Shown: piece by piece, positions 44,663 to 54,289 of the stretch
How positions within the stretch are numbered: position 1 is the first letter of the stretch
Layout of the letters: each line of letters opens with the position of its first letter
Assembly: GCF_014333425.1 (NCBI RefSeq)
Contig: NZ_JACRYT010000005.1
Span: 100,116 to 164,115, forward strand
Direction of reading: 5' to 3'
Source: Zhenpiania hominis
GTDB taxonomy: Bacteria; Bacillota; Clostridia; Peptostreptococcales; Anaerovoracaceae
Length of the DNA: 64,000 nucleotides
Program-made: the position numbers and the translations under genes
Notes under the pieces: model-generated
Told to the model about the DNA's origin: nothing
The model's input: only the letters and a program-made list of their open reading frames with translations
The model's database searches: none

Positions 44663-45700
44663 ATGTATTGCAAAAATTGTTTCAAGAAAATCAGTTCACG
44701 CAGTCATTTCTGTAAATACTGTGGCGCTCCTGTTCAACCAAGGAAAAAAGAAAAGGAAGAAGAGCAGGAAAAGATATCTGTACAGACACCACCAGATGTA
44801 GAAGAATCAGTAACAGAACCGGAAGGGATGGAACTGCCGGCATCCACGTTACCGAAGGCAGAGCCTGCAAAAGAGACGAAAAAGGAATATAGCTTTAAAC
44901 TTCGTTCGGAACGGGAAAAGGAATTCCCGATACCACCAAAAGTTATCGGAATTGTCATCGGGATTATCTTGATTTTTCTGGTGCTGTTTGTGCTGATGAG
45001 GAGTTCTATTTTTCAGAGCGAAGACTCTATCAACTACAACGATTACATAGGCGTATGGCAAGAACGGGGCGTTGAGGATGTGGAAACTTCCGGAGGCGTA
45101 CGGCTGGAAATCCTGTCTGTTGACGGAAGCACCATGGTGATTTCCATGGGATTTTATGACGGAGGCGCGGCTTATAACAGTATTCGCGTGGAAAATATTG
45201 GGGCAACGCTGAAGGAAGGTTCCGCCTACTATACGTTCTCCAATGACGGATATGGCAATAGCGGAAATGGCGTTCTGACCTTTAACAACAGGAGTATCCA
45301 GTGGAGAAGTGTCATCAATAAAAATGAAGCTAAAAATTATGAGGTATTTAAAGTCGCCAATTCTGTTCCGGAAGAAACAGAGCCTTCACAGGAGTCAGAA
45401 ACTACAGAAGCGACATCTGAAAGCAAGACAGATAACGATTACGTTTTGCCTGACAGCTCTACAAAATATCTGACAGAAGAAGATCTGCAGGGATTGACAG
45501 CAGAAGAACTGCGGATTGCCAGAAACGAGATTATGGCAAGGCATGGACGGCAGTTTAATGATCCGGCGCTGGCAGCTTATTTTGAGAGCAAAGATTGGTA
45601 CAACGGAACGGTAGATCCGGAGACCTTTGACAGCCAGGTTGGAGAGATTCTGAATGAGTATGAGATGCAGAACGTGGAACTGATTCAGAGTATGGAATAA
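44663..45700 (+). CDS. Zinc-ribbon membrane protein with C-terminal YARHG domain
   Basis: The 345-residue protein starts with a zinc ribbon (MYCKNCFKK and FCKYCGAP, four cysteines). It continues with a Glu-rich linker and one membrane helix (about residues 92-112, VIGIVIGIILIFLVLFVLM). An extracytoplasmic beta-rich domain follows, then a Ser/Thr/Glu linker and a YARHG-type domain (LTAEELRIARNEIMARHG) near residue 285. YARHG proteins are widespread surface proteins of Clostridia without a defined function. The structured leader upstream suggests tight control. Confidence 0.85.
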   Translation: MYCKNCFKKISSRSHFCKYCGAPVQPRKKEKEEEQEKISVQTPPDVEESVTEPEGMELPASTLPKAEPAKETKKEYSFKLRSEREKEFPIPPKVIGIVIGIILIFLVLFVLMRSSIFQSEDSINYNDYIGVWQERGVEDVETSGGVRLEILSVDGSTMVISMGFYDGGAAYNSIRVENIGATLKEGSAYYTFSNDGYGNSGNGVLTFNNRSIQWRSVINKNEAKNYEVFKVANSVPEETEPSQESETTEATSESKTDNDYVLPDSSTKYLTEEDLQGLTAEELRIARNEIMARHGRQFNDPALAAYFESKDWYNGTVDPETFDSQVGEILNEYEMQNVELIQSME

Positions 45701-45712
45701 ATTTTTAAGAGA

Positions 45713-45742
45713 GCGGTATTTCAGAGCAAATGCCGCTTTTTT
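45713..45742 (+). terminator. Intrinsic terminator after the YARHG gene
   Basis: GCGGTATTT at 45713-45721 pairs with AAATGCCGC at 45728-45736 (one G-U pair), followed by six T residues. Confidence 0.85.
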
Positions 45743-45786
45743 AATCAACGCGAAAGTTGATTTTGTTTTGCGGAGAAGTATATAAT
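45743..45786 (+). promoter_or_regulatory. Promoter with palindromic site for the two-component operon
   Basis: TTGATT at 45757-45762 and TATAAT at 45781-45786 (18-base spacer) form the promoter. A perfect 7-bp inverted repeat, AATCAAC at 45743-45749 and GTTGATT at 45756-45762, covers the -35 box and could be an operator for a repressor or autoregulator. Confidence 0.65.
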
Positions 45787-45850
45787 AGGGTTGTGAAGTC
45801 GGCAGAGAGGAAACTGCCAACGGTGGAATCAGATCGGGAGGGCAGCAGGA

Positions 45851-46573
45851 ATGTATAACATCGCAGTCTGCGAAGATGAGGAACGGGATTTGGAAATCGT
45901 AAAGCAGTTACTGGAACTCTATGGCGCGCGGCATGAATGGAAATATGCGTTAAAAACATATGATACAGCGAAAAACTTTATAAGGGATATGGAACGGATG
46001 AAATCTATTCCGGATATCGTGTTTCTTGATATTTATCTGCGGGAGGGAAACGGCGTGGAGGTTGCGAAAGAAATGAGAGCCAACGGATTCGCAAATCCGA
46101 TCGTATTTCTGACTGCTTCCCGGGAATATGCTCTGGAAGCTTACAATGTAGACGCGGCGCAGTATCTTGTAAAACCTCTGGAGCAGAAGCGTTTCTTTTC
46201 CATATTGGATAGATTGTTTCTGAAAACAGAAGAGGAACGGGAACAATGGATGGTTCTGCGCGTTGGAGGAGAGTTCCGCCGTATTCCGCTGGATAAAGTT
46301 GTGTATTGTGAAGCACAAAGAAACTACCAGCATCTTTGTATGGAAGATGGAAGTAAATATAAAGTGCGGATGACCATGATCGAATTATTCAGCTATCTTG
46401 AAAAACGTTCCGAATTTGTTAAGGTAGGCAGCGCCTATATTTTCAATCTGGCATTTATTGAAAGCATGAATTCGAAAACAGTAACTTTTGGAACAGGAAA
46501 GACAATTCACCTCCCCAGAGGTTCCTATTCATCTTTGAAAGAGGAATATTTCCAGTATTACTGCGGTGAGTAA
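45851..46573 (+). CDS. LytTR-family response regulator (AgrA/LytR type)
   Basis: The 240-residue protein has a receiver domain with acidic pocket CEDEE, phosphorylation site Asp60 (VFLDIYLREGNG) and the KPLEQKRF loop lysine. A C-terminal LytTR DNA-binding domain follows (LDKVVYCEAQRNYQHL, then FVKVGSAYIFNLAFIE). It would bind direct-repeat sites in target promoters. The sensor kinase gene follows after 17 bases. No agrB, agrD or bacteriocin genes are nearby, so the signal is unknown. Confidence 0.92.
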   Translation: MYNIAVCEDEERDLEIVKQLLELYGARHEWKYALKTYDTAKNFIRDMERMKSIPDIVFLDIYLREGNGVEVAKEMRANGFANPIVFLTASREYALEAYNVDAAQYLVKPLEQKRFFSILDRLFLKTEEEREQWMVLRVGGEFRRIPLDKVVYCEAQRNYQHLCMEDGSKYKVRMTMIELFSYLEKRSEFVKVGSAYIFNLAFIESMNSKTVTFGTGKTIHLPRGSYSSLKEEYFQYYCGE

Positions 46574-46590
46574 AAAGGAGAAACTTTTTT

Positions 46591-47868
46591 ATGGAAGTGA
46601 GTACGATTGGTCTGATAACTTTGTTTCCCCTGCATGCGGTTTCCCTGTCTATGCTGGGGAGATTAAGATATTCAAAGGGCGTTACAGCGGTTATCTGGGG
46701 GATATTATGTATATGCTGTCTAACCGTTACTCTTCTGCTGAAGGCGTTTCGTCCGGATTTGTGGGTGGACAGCGCGTATCTTATCACCATTCTGCTGTTT
46801 TTCGTGTGTTATGCGTGGCTATCAGAAGAAAACACTCCTCAGATGGTGTTTTTGTTTTTTCTATATTCTTCCACCTTTCTGGCAACCTGCATTTTTTCGG
46901 AATTTATTGTTCATTTATTCTGGAAAGACCAGAGTTTGCTTATATCGACGATTATCCGGCGTGTTTTGCAGATTGGAGAGATTTTCCTTTATCTCCGCTG
47001 GGGGAAGGAACGATTTGACAAAGTAAGGAACGCAATATCGGAGGGCTGGTGGCCGCTAAATCTAATAGCTGTGATGATACAGACATTTGAAGGAATGATC
47101 ATGGTGGCGATCTTTATGCGTTATCCGCAGATGCGGGAATGGATTCTGATCCTTTTTGCACTCACCTTTTTTGGGATCATATATGGGGTACTTTTTCGGA
47201 CAATGAGTCTGATGAAAAAAACGGCAGAGCAGGAAGAAGCCAGACAGAGAGAGCATTTTCTGAAGTGGCAGCTCAATATGATGAAATCGGCAGAGGAAGA
47301 CGCGAGGCGTATTCGGCATGATGCCCGGCACCATGATCTGGTGATTGCGGATTACGCAAAAAACGGAAAGATTCAGGAATTGCTGCAGTACCTTGACGAA
47401 CAGGAAGCAGAACAAAGAAGAGGAGCGAATCTGAAGTTCTGCGAAAATAGAGCGATTAACAGCATTTTGGTTTCCTATGTTTCAAAGGCAGAAGAACAGG
47501 GAATTTCCACGTCGGTACAGGCGGATGTAAAGCAGGATACGGGCATAAGAGATATGGATCTGACCGCTATTCTGGGAAATCTCATGGAAAATGCTGTGAA
47601 CGGCTGTTTGACCTCCCGAAAGGCAGAGCGGCGTATTGAAGTACGAATTCATACCAGGTCCGGAAAGCTGGTATTTACCGTAAGGAATTCTTGTAGTGAC
47701 GATTTGCGCTTTCAAGGTGAAAAAGCGCAAGTTAATATTCGGACAGGTACAGGAATTCAGAGTATCCTGCGTAGCGCGAGGCTCTATAATGGAGAAGCGG
47801 ATTTCCAGGGTGAAAACGGCGTCTTTGTTAGCAGAGTTTTAGTGAATCTCCATACAAAGTATCAATAA
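46591..47868 (+). CDS. Membrane sensor histidine kinase of the AgrC/GHKL type
   Basis: The 425-residue protein has six or seven membrane spans in residues 1-205. A cytoplasmic dimerisation helix with RRIRHDARHHD (His243 the probable phosphorylated residue) follows, then a GHKL-type ATPase domain (MDLTAILGNLMENAVNGCL as the N box and GTGIQSILRSARLYNGEADF as the G box). This is the layout of peptide-sensing HPK10 kinases. AAAAGGAG lies before the ATG. It partners the LytTR regulator upstream. Confidence 0.9.
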   Translation: MEVSTIGLITLFPLHAVSLSMLGRLRYSKGVTAVIWGILCICCLTVTLLLKAFRPDLWVDSAYLITILLFFVCYAWLSEENTPQMVFLFFLYSSTFLATCIFSEFIVHLFWKDQSLLISTIIRRVLQIGEIFLYLRWGKERFDKVRNAISEGWWPLNLIAVMIQTFEGMIMVAIFMRYPQMREWILILFALTFFGIIYGVLFRTMSLMKKTAEQEEARQREHFLKWQLNMMKSAEEDARRIRHDARHHDLVIADYAKNGKIQELLQYLDEQEAEQRRGANLKFCENRAINSILVSYVSKAEEQGISTSVQADVKQDTGIRDMDLTAILGNLMENAVNGCLTSRKAERRIEVRIHTRSGKLVFTVRNSCSDDLRFQGEKAQVNIRTGTGIQSILRSARLYNGEADFQGENGVFVSRVLVNLHTKYQ

Positions 47869-47978
47869 AAAAGGGCGTTTTGTCCTCAAGCTGATATTGC
47901 CCTATGATTCTATGCTAGAATAAAATCGGATTTGTAGATGGAAACGACAGTATGAAATAACTAGAGAGGAACGGATCT

Positions 47979-49481
47979 GTGCAGAGAAAAAATGACTTTA
48001 AGAAGATTAAAAGGGATTATACGGAAAAAGCTACCGCTTGGAACTGTAATCTGTTGTTGTTTGTGTGTCTTTTTTGCATTTTAGTAGAATTGTTTAATAT
48101 CATCCGTGTGGTCGGATTTTCGAACTCCGGACTGGGAACTTTAAACAACCGGATTTATTTCGGTTTCTATACAGCATTGCTTTTTCTTTGTGTTTTGTAT
48201 GTGACTTTGGAGCTGGCGCTGCGCAGAACACAGAGGATTTCTGTCCGCTATGGAATCTGTATGAGCGGAATGGCGATGATTCTCTTATGGCAGACGCTGT
48301 TTCAAATTTACGATATCAGCAGATCTTCGGCCAACGGATATATTACGATTGTAGCTGCGCTTGTGGCGTTTTCGTCAATCGCAATCATGCGTCCTGTCTA
48401 TGCTGTGGTGAATTTAATTTTCAATTATGGTCTCTTTTTTCTGGCTCTCCGGGACTCGGGAGATCGGTTTAACTTCACGATTATGCTGCTGCTTTGCATG
48501 GTAATCTATTTGGTAAAATATAGGAGTTTTTTGTCCGGACTGTTTCAGGAACAGGAACTTCAGTTTGTGCATCATGAATTAAATGATAAAACAGATAAAC
48601 TGCGTCTTTCCAATGAGCAGTATGAGATACTTGCGCAGAGCAGCAACCTGATTGCGTTCCAGTGGCACATGAAAGAAGGATGGCTTCATTTTGCCTCGAA
48701 TCGGGAGACGGAATTTGATTGGCCGGATCGGATCGAGGATTTTCTGCTGAAGGTGAGGGAAAGTAAAATCATTCGGGAAGAGTCAAAGCATATTATTTAC
48801 CGCTGTGAACAACAGGCGATACAGGGAATTTCCCATCAGAAATATGAGATTCTGCTGCCTTCAAAAAATAGAACCGAAAAGTGGTACGAATTGCAGATGA
48901 CGATGCAGATGGATCGGGAAGGAAACCCGCTTTTGGGGATTGGTTTTTTATCTAACATTATGAAACAGAAGGAGAAAACCGAAAATCTGGAAGAACAGCT
49001 GCAGATGGATTCGTTTACGCGGCTTTTGAATAAAGCCGCGATTGAAGAGCGGGGGATGCAGATGATAGAACGGCTCAAGGCAGAAGAAGAGTTATACATG
49101 CTGATTACCGATATTGATAATTTTAAGGCCATTAATGATCGGTTCGGACATATTTGCGGGGATCATGTACTGAAAACGATTGCAGATACAATGAATCGCC
49201 TGGCTCCGGAAAATATGGAGACTGGACGCATTGGTGGAGATGAGTTTATGGCGCTTTTCTCAGGTGGGCAGGGGAAAGAGATCATAAAAAACTATGCGCG
49301 ACAACTGCTTGAAGGTACTTCTGAGGTTTTATGGGCAAAAGAAGAATTGCCGGTAAGCCTCAGCATTGGAATCGCTTCAGCCGCGCCGGGAGAAATGACT
49401 TACGCGCAGCTATATACTGCCGCGGATAAGGCGATGTATATCGCCAAAAAAGATGGAAAAGGGAAGATCGTCTTTGCCTGA
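47979..49481 (+). CDS. Membrane-bound diguanylate cyclase
   Basis: From a GTG start (GAGAGG 9 bases upstream) the 500-residue protein has six membrane spans (about 22-185), a PAS-like linker (about 205-330) and a GGDEF domain with GGDEF at residues 419-423. The site should be active and make cyclic di-GMP. The usual inhibitory RxxD site five residues before GGDEF is absent, so feedback inhibition is not expected. It follows the two-component genes by 110 bases and may be expressed separately. No EAL partner is nearby. Confidence 0.93.
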   Translation: MQRKNDFKKIKRDYTEKATAWNCNLLLFVCLFCILVELFNIIRVVGFSNSGLGTLNNRIYFGFYTALLFLCVLYVTLELALRRTQRISVRYGICMSGMAMILLWQTLFQIYDISRSSANGYITIVAALVAFSSIAIMRPVYAVVNLIFNYGLFFLALRDSGDRFNFTIMLLLCMVIYLVKYRSFLSGLFQEQELQFVHHELNDKTDKLRLSNEQYEILAQSSNLIAFQWHMKEGWLHFASNRETEFDWPDRIEDFLLKVRESKIIREESKHIIYRCEQQAIQGISHQKYEILLPSKNRTEKWYELQMTMQMDREGNPLLGIGFLSNIMKQKEKTENLEEQLQMDSFTRLLNKAAIEERGMQMIERLKAEEELYMLITDIDNFKAINDRFGHICGDHVLKTIADTMNRLAPENMETGRIGGDEFMALFSGGQGKEIIKNYARQLLEGTSEVLWAKEELPVSLSIGIASAAPGEMTYAQLYTAADKAMYIAKKDGKGKIVFA

Positions 49482-49488
49482 TTCGATT

Positions 49489-49525
49489 AAACAGGCGGCA
49501 TATCACGGGAATGCCGCCTGTTTTT
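49489..49525. terminator. Bidirectional terminator between the cyclase and hydrolase genes
   Basis: AAACAGGCGGCAT at 49489-49501 pairs perfectly with ATGCCGCCTGTTT at 49511-49523, extended by T residues. The 13-bp stem with A and T flanks serves both convergent genes. Confidence 0.92.
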
Positions 49526-49530
49526 CTGTT

Positions 49531-50358
49531 CTAACCTTTCAGAAAATCTTTAAGCTCTCTGTTGAATTTTTCCGGATCTTCCAGAAACAATCCGTGGCCG
49601 CAGCCCGGGAAGATTACAAGCCGGCTTTCTCCGCCCAGATGTTCTTTCATATATTCCCCGTGGGAAGGTCCGTAGAGGAGGCCGTCACCGCTGTAGGTAA
49701 GGAGTACCGGGATTTTGATGGTTGGAAGAACATCGCGGAAGTCTTCAATAGCCATAGCGATCCACATGTTCATCATACAGTGAGGCGTGTTGTCGAGCGC
49801 CTGCTGCGCAACCCATTTGAATTCGTCCGACTTCTGGTCATAGTCTTTGGCGAAGACATTTGGGATAAACAGCTTGGCCGCGAATTCCCAGCTAACGGCG
49901 ATGGCTGCCATAAACTGCAGGTTCTGTACGATATCGAAGGTACAGCTTTGTCCTAGCTTCCACTCCGGATCGTTTAACAGTTTTGGCGTCATGTCAATGA
50001 AACACATTTTTTTGATATACTGGCATTTGAATTCTCTCGCGTAGGCAAGAAGGGTGCTGGTTCCCATAGACCAGCCTACCACGTATACCTGATCCAGCTT
50101 CAGATATTCGATGAGTTCATGCAGATCGGCGGCAAACCGGTTGAGATTCATGCCGCGCTCTGTGACTTCGGAACGGTCGGACTGGCCATGTCCCCGGAAA
50201 TCATAGAGGATGACACGGTAATTTTTCGCGAATTCGTCTACCTGATACTTAAAAAACTTGTGGTTACAGGACCAGCCGTGAATAAAAATCAGAGGCTCGC
50301 CGCTTCCATGCTCTTCATAATAAATGTTACAGTTGTCTTTTGTGGTAAAATAAGCCAT
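49531..50358 (-). CDS. Alpha/beta hydrolase
   Basis: The 275-residue protein has the oxyanion motif HGWS near residue 27, the nucleophile Ser97 in GWSMG and the catalytic His in GCGHGLF; the Asp lies in the YSGDGLLYGP loop. The N-terminus (FTTKDNCNIYYEEHGSGEPLIFIHG) is typical of the family of esterases and haloperoxidase-like hydrolases. No signal peptide is seen. It is a single gene, divergent from tgt. The substrate cannot be inferred. Confidence 0.9.
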   Translation of the reverse strand: MAYFTTKDNCNIYYEEHGSGEPLIFIHGWSCNHKFFKYQVDEFAKNYRVILYDFRGHGQSDRSEVTERGMNLNRFAADLHELIEYLKLDQVYVVGWSMGTSTLLAYAREFKCQYIKKMCFIDMTPKLLNDPEWKLGQSCTFDIVQNLQFMAAIAVSWEFAAKLFIPNVFAKDYDQKSDEFKWVAQQALDNTPHCMMNMWIAMAIEDFRDVLPTIKIPVLLTYSGDGLLYGPSHGEYMKEHLGGESRLVIFPGCGHGLFLEDPEKFNRELKDFLKG

Positions 50359-50467
50359 GTTCGTTCGATTCTCTCCTTTCCTTTTTTAGTGTCGGTCCAC
50401 AGCGAGAAAGCGGCTGCGGACGATGATTTGTTGTGATGCTAACATAAATTTATTATATGCTTTTTTG

Positions 50468-51652
<1,185 letters not shown>

Positions 51653-51996
51653 TCTGCAAGCGGCGTGGGAGCGGTTTTTGTAGCCCTTGTGGTTCCTGAG
51701 GCTCTGAGGTTCCGAGGCTCCAAGGGATCTACGGACTCTGCGGGCAGCGGATTTATCAACAAATGGGAAATTCTGCGAGTTGTTGATATTTTTATCAGGG
51801 GTTTCGCCTGCTGCGGCGTGGGAAAAAGGTTGCGGCCGCCTGAATTTGGAAAATGGAGCCTGGAAACCCTTGAAAATTTGGAAACAAATTGGATTTTGAG
51901 AGAATTGTTTCTATTAGGAACAGTGGGAGGGATAAGCTTTCCAAATCTTCGGTTAAGGAAAGAAAAGAAGTGTGTGTGTAAAAGAGGAGAGACGTT
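51653..51996. other. 344-bp stretch with terminator, no gene
   Basis: An open frame of 111 codons (from 51665) exists but has no ribosome site, odd composition and no family resemblance. The one clear signal is a terminator: ATCAACAA at 51755-51762 pairs with TTGTTGAT at 51780-51787, followed by ATTTTTAT, probably ending tgt transcripts. Confidence 0.55.
51755..51795 (+). terminator. Intrinsic terminator downstream of tgt
   Basis: The 8-bp stem ATCAACAA/TTGTTGAT (51755-51762 and 51780-51787) ends in a T-rich run. It lies about 100 bases after the tgt stop. Confidence 0.65.
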
Positions 51997-52347
51997 ATGA
52001 GCAGGAAAGTTATAAAAATGATCGGAAACGGTCTAAAGCCAATTGAGGAGCTGGTGCCGATATTAATTCGAAACCTTTCTGAAGAGCTTGTTCTGAAAAG
52101 TATACGGCAATATGATGATTGCAAAGTTGGGCTGGTGGTAATGGAAAAACTCTATTTACGAACCGGAAGCTATGTAAACCTGACAGTCCTGCTTGTAGAA
52201 ACAAGCAAAATACAGACTGCGCAGATTATCGGTTCCGGCGGTGGAAATGGTGTGTTCAATCTTTCGTGGGGAACAAATTCTAATTTTGCGGAGTCCGCGC
52301 GATCCGTCTTGGAGGAGTATGGCTTTACAGAACAAAAGGGATCGTAA
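51997..52347 (+). CDS. DUF6054-like small protein
   Basis: This 116-residue soluble alpha/beta protein has AGAGGAGAGA upstream of its ATG. It starts MSRKVIKMIGNGLKPIEELVP and has a beta-rich middle (VGLVVMEKLYLRTGSYVNLTVLLVE) and GSGGGNGVFNLSWGTNSNF near the end. This fits the DUF6054 family by length and layout, but I am not certain. No function is known to me. It may be transcribed with rlmD, which starts 68 bases later. Confidence 0.6.
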   Translation: MSRKVIKMIGNGLKPIEELVPILIRNLSEELVLKSIRQYDDCKVGLVVMEKLYLRTGSYVNLTVLLVETSKIQTAQIIGSGGGNGVFNLSWGTNSNFAESARSVLEEYGFTEQKGS

Positions 52348-52415
52348 GCAGACAGGAGAACGTGTAAAGGAAAAAGACGTGTTTCGATAGAGGCAAGAGG
52401 AAGGATGAATTGGAG

Positions 52416-53594
52416 ATGAAAAACGAATTTGAAATCTGTAAGCACAGTGAGTTCTGCGGAGGGTGCGTATATCAGGGCGTTTCCTATGAAGAACAGCTGA
52501 AAATGAAGGAGGGAGAGGTTCGCGGCCTGCTTGAGAAAAAGGAAATCCGCTGCGGGGAGCTTTTGCCCATCGAACCGGCTCCATCCCAGTTCGAATATCG
52601 GAATAAGATGGAGTATACCTTCGGCGATATGGAAAAGGGCGGCGAGATGACCCTGGGAATGCACCGGAAAAAGCGGTTTATGTCCATTGTCACAGTGGAT
52701 GAGTGTCAGCTGGTGCATCCGGACTTTAATAAGGTGCTTCGGGCTACGCTGGATTTCTGCCGGGAAAAAGGGTATTCCTTTTACCATAAAAAATCCCACA
52801 AGGGGATGCTCCGCCATCTGATTGTGAGAAGAGGCGTGCGGACCGGCGAACTGCTGATTAATCTGGTTACATCGACAGAGCCGGGGTTTGACGAGGAAGC
52901 TTATGTGGAAATGCTCCGGGGGCTTGCGCTGGAACACAAAATCGTCGGCGTGCTCCGCACGTTTAACGACCGCCTGGCAGACGCGGTTTACTGCGAGGAA
53001 CTTTCGGTTCTTTGGGGCCGGGATTATTATCTGGAGCAGATTATGGGGCTTGAATTTAAAGTCAGCGCCTTTTCTTTCTTTCAGACCAATGTGGAAGCGG
53101 TGGAGCATCTGTATTCTTACGCGGTAGGGCTGATCGATAACTTTGAGGGAAAGGTGGCCTTCGATCTGTTCTGCGGGACGGGAACCATCACCCAGACGCT
53201 GGCGAAAAAAGCGAAACGGGCTGTAGGCGTAGAGCTGGTTGCGGAAGCAGTGGAGGCGGCCAGAGAAAACGCGGCGCGAAACGGGCTGGATAATTGCGAG
53301 TTCCTGGCGGGGGATGTGTTTGAGGTCCTGGAGAATCTGACGGACAAGCCGGATGTGATCGTGGTAGACCCGCCGCGGGTAGGCATTTCTCCCAAGGCGC
53401 TGGACAAGATTATCAGTTACGGGGTGAAGCAGATTGTGTATGTGTCCTGCAACCCGAAGACTTTGGTGGAAAATCTTTATTATCTGCAGTATTACGGGTA
53501 TGAGACGGTGAGTTTGAAGGCGTTTGATAATTTTCCGAATACGCGGCATACAGAATGCGTGGCGCTGCTTTCGAAAAAAACGGGGCGAGGCTAG
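52416..53594 (+). CDS. rlmD: 23S rRNA (uracil-C5)-methyltransferase, RlmD/RumA type
   Basis: The 392-residue enzyme methylates a uracil in 23S rRNA (U1939-type) with SAM. The N-terminal iron-sulfur cysteines are visible in FEICKHSEFCGGCVYQ. The SAM motif is FDLFCGTGTITQTLA. The catalytic loop is VVDPPRVGISPKALD and the nucleophile is in YVSCNPKTL. It lacks the N-terminal TRAM domain of many relatives. The ATG at 52416 is used; a TTG at 52410 has better ribosome-site spacing and is an alternative. TrmA-type tRNA methylation is less likely because of the cluster cysteines. Confidence 0.9.
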   Translation: MKNEFEICKHSEFCGGCVYQGVSYEEQLKMKEGEVRGLLEKKEIRCGELLPIEPAPSQFEYRNKMEYTFGDMEKGGEMTLGMHRKKRFMSIVTVDECQLVHPDFNKVLRATLDFCREKGYSFYHKKSHKGMLRHLIVRRGVRTGELLINLVTSTEPGFDEEAYVEMLRGLALEHKIVGVLRTFNDRLADAVYCEELSVLWGRDYYLEQIMGLEFKVSAFSFFQTNVEAVEHLYSYAVGLIDNFEGKVAFDLFCGTGTITQTLAKKAKRAVGVELVAEAVEAARENAARNGLDNCEFLAGDVFEVLENLTDKPDVIVVDPPRVGISPKALDKIISYGVKQIVYVSCNPKTLVENLYYLQYYGYETVSLKAFDNFPNTRHTECVALLSKKTGRG

Positions 53595-53656
53595 GGGCGG
53601 CAGAAGATAGATATTTCGGCGAAAGTATATTGCTTGATAAAACAGTAACAAAAAAG

Positions 53657-53693
53657 TGGCATTGCATTTTTTAACGAGATGTAATGCCATTTT
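53657..53693 (+). terminator. Intrinsic terminator after rlmD
   Basis: TGGCATTGCAT at 53657-53667 pairs with ATGTAATGCCA at 53679-53689 (one G-U pair), followed by TTTTGTTAT. The stretch 53694-53979 after it holds no credible gene. Confidence 0.85.
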
Positions 53694-53906
53694 GTTATAA
53701 ATACAGATTTTATTAAAATGGACAATTACATTTAATAATACTCTCTGGTGTTCAAACTTTATTCTTGGCATAAATGTAAATTTGAAAAAGCCCGGAAATA
53801 CGCCGTTTCTGGCAAGTTAGTTGTCCTTTATTTACATATTTTTTCTGCAATTTTTAGCTTCATTATTTGCGATTGTCCTTTTGAGAACTTCAAGGGGGTG
53901 GTAGGT

Positions 53907-53936
53907 TTCTTACAAAAAATGGCGAAAGTATATAAT
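53907..53936 (+). promoter_or_regulatory. Possible promoter at the left edge of the restriction locus
   Basis: TATAAT at 53931-53936 is clear; the -35 (TTCTTA at 53907-53912, 18-base spacer) is weak. It lies 44 bases before the hypothetical gene at 53980. Confidence 0.4.
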
Positions 53937-53979
53937 CTTATGGCAAAAATACAATTTAACGGAAGGGAGAAATACAAAG

Positions 53980-54255
53980 ATGGGGATAGTGGCAATTCGT
54001 TATTATAATGTATGGTTTTATTTACACTTACAATCGGAATTAGATGTGGTGAAGTTTTCATATTTATCGAAACGTATAGAAGCAGGTGACAGTTTTAGAA
54101 TGAGAGATATATATAAGTGGTGTGCTATGCAAAAAATAAACTATAGAACAAAGTTTGTATATAGAAAAGACTTTCCAGTAACAGCAAATTTCTGGAATTT
54201 TTATTCATACATACGTTCGAAAATCGAGAATGGCATATCTAAAAGAATTTCTTAG
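53980..54255 (+). CDS. Hypothetical protein next to the silent hsdS cassette
   Basis: This 91-residue frame has GGAAGGGAG 10 bases before the ATG and a possible promoter further up. The sequence is rich in Tyr, Phe and Arg (FYLHLQSELDVVKFSYLSKRIEAG, then FRMRDIYKWCAMQKINYRTK). I do not recognise a family. Its stop codon at 54253-54255 is immediately followed by the 34-bp inverted repeat of the silent hsdS cassette, so it borders the invertible DNA exactly. It could be a degenerate gene end or a small regulator. Confidence 0.4.
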   Translation: MGIVAIRYYNVWFYLHLQSELDVVKFSYLSKRIEAGDSFRMRDIYKWCAMQKINYRTKFVYRKDFPVTANFWNFYSYIRSKIENGISKRIS

Positions 54256-54289
54256 AATTTACATTATGAGAAGTTTCAGGATGGAACTG
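54256..54289 (+). repeat. IR-A left copy (34 bp), entry to the TRD1 position
   Basis: These 34 bases (starting AATTTACATTATGAGAAG) recur exactly, inverted, at 58516-58549 inside the expressed hsdS, just before its first target-recognition domain. Similarity continues with a few mismatches for about 27 more bases. Inversion between the copies would exchange both recognition domains of hsdS. Confidence 0.92.

Noticed and set aside
51665..52000. 111-codon frame after tgt
   Set aside because: It lacks a ribosome site, has no recognisable domain and runs through a terminator hairpin.
52170..53771. Long open frame of 533 codons on the minus strand
   Set aside because: It lies antisense to rlmD, has no ribosome site or family motif, and its composition follows the complement of the real gene.
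53748..54008. 86-codon frame left of the restriction locus
   Set aside because: It has no ribosome site and a GTG start, and overlaps the promoter-like TATAAT at 53931 and the better supported frame at 53980.
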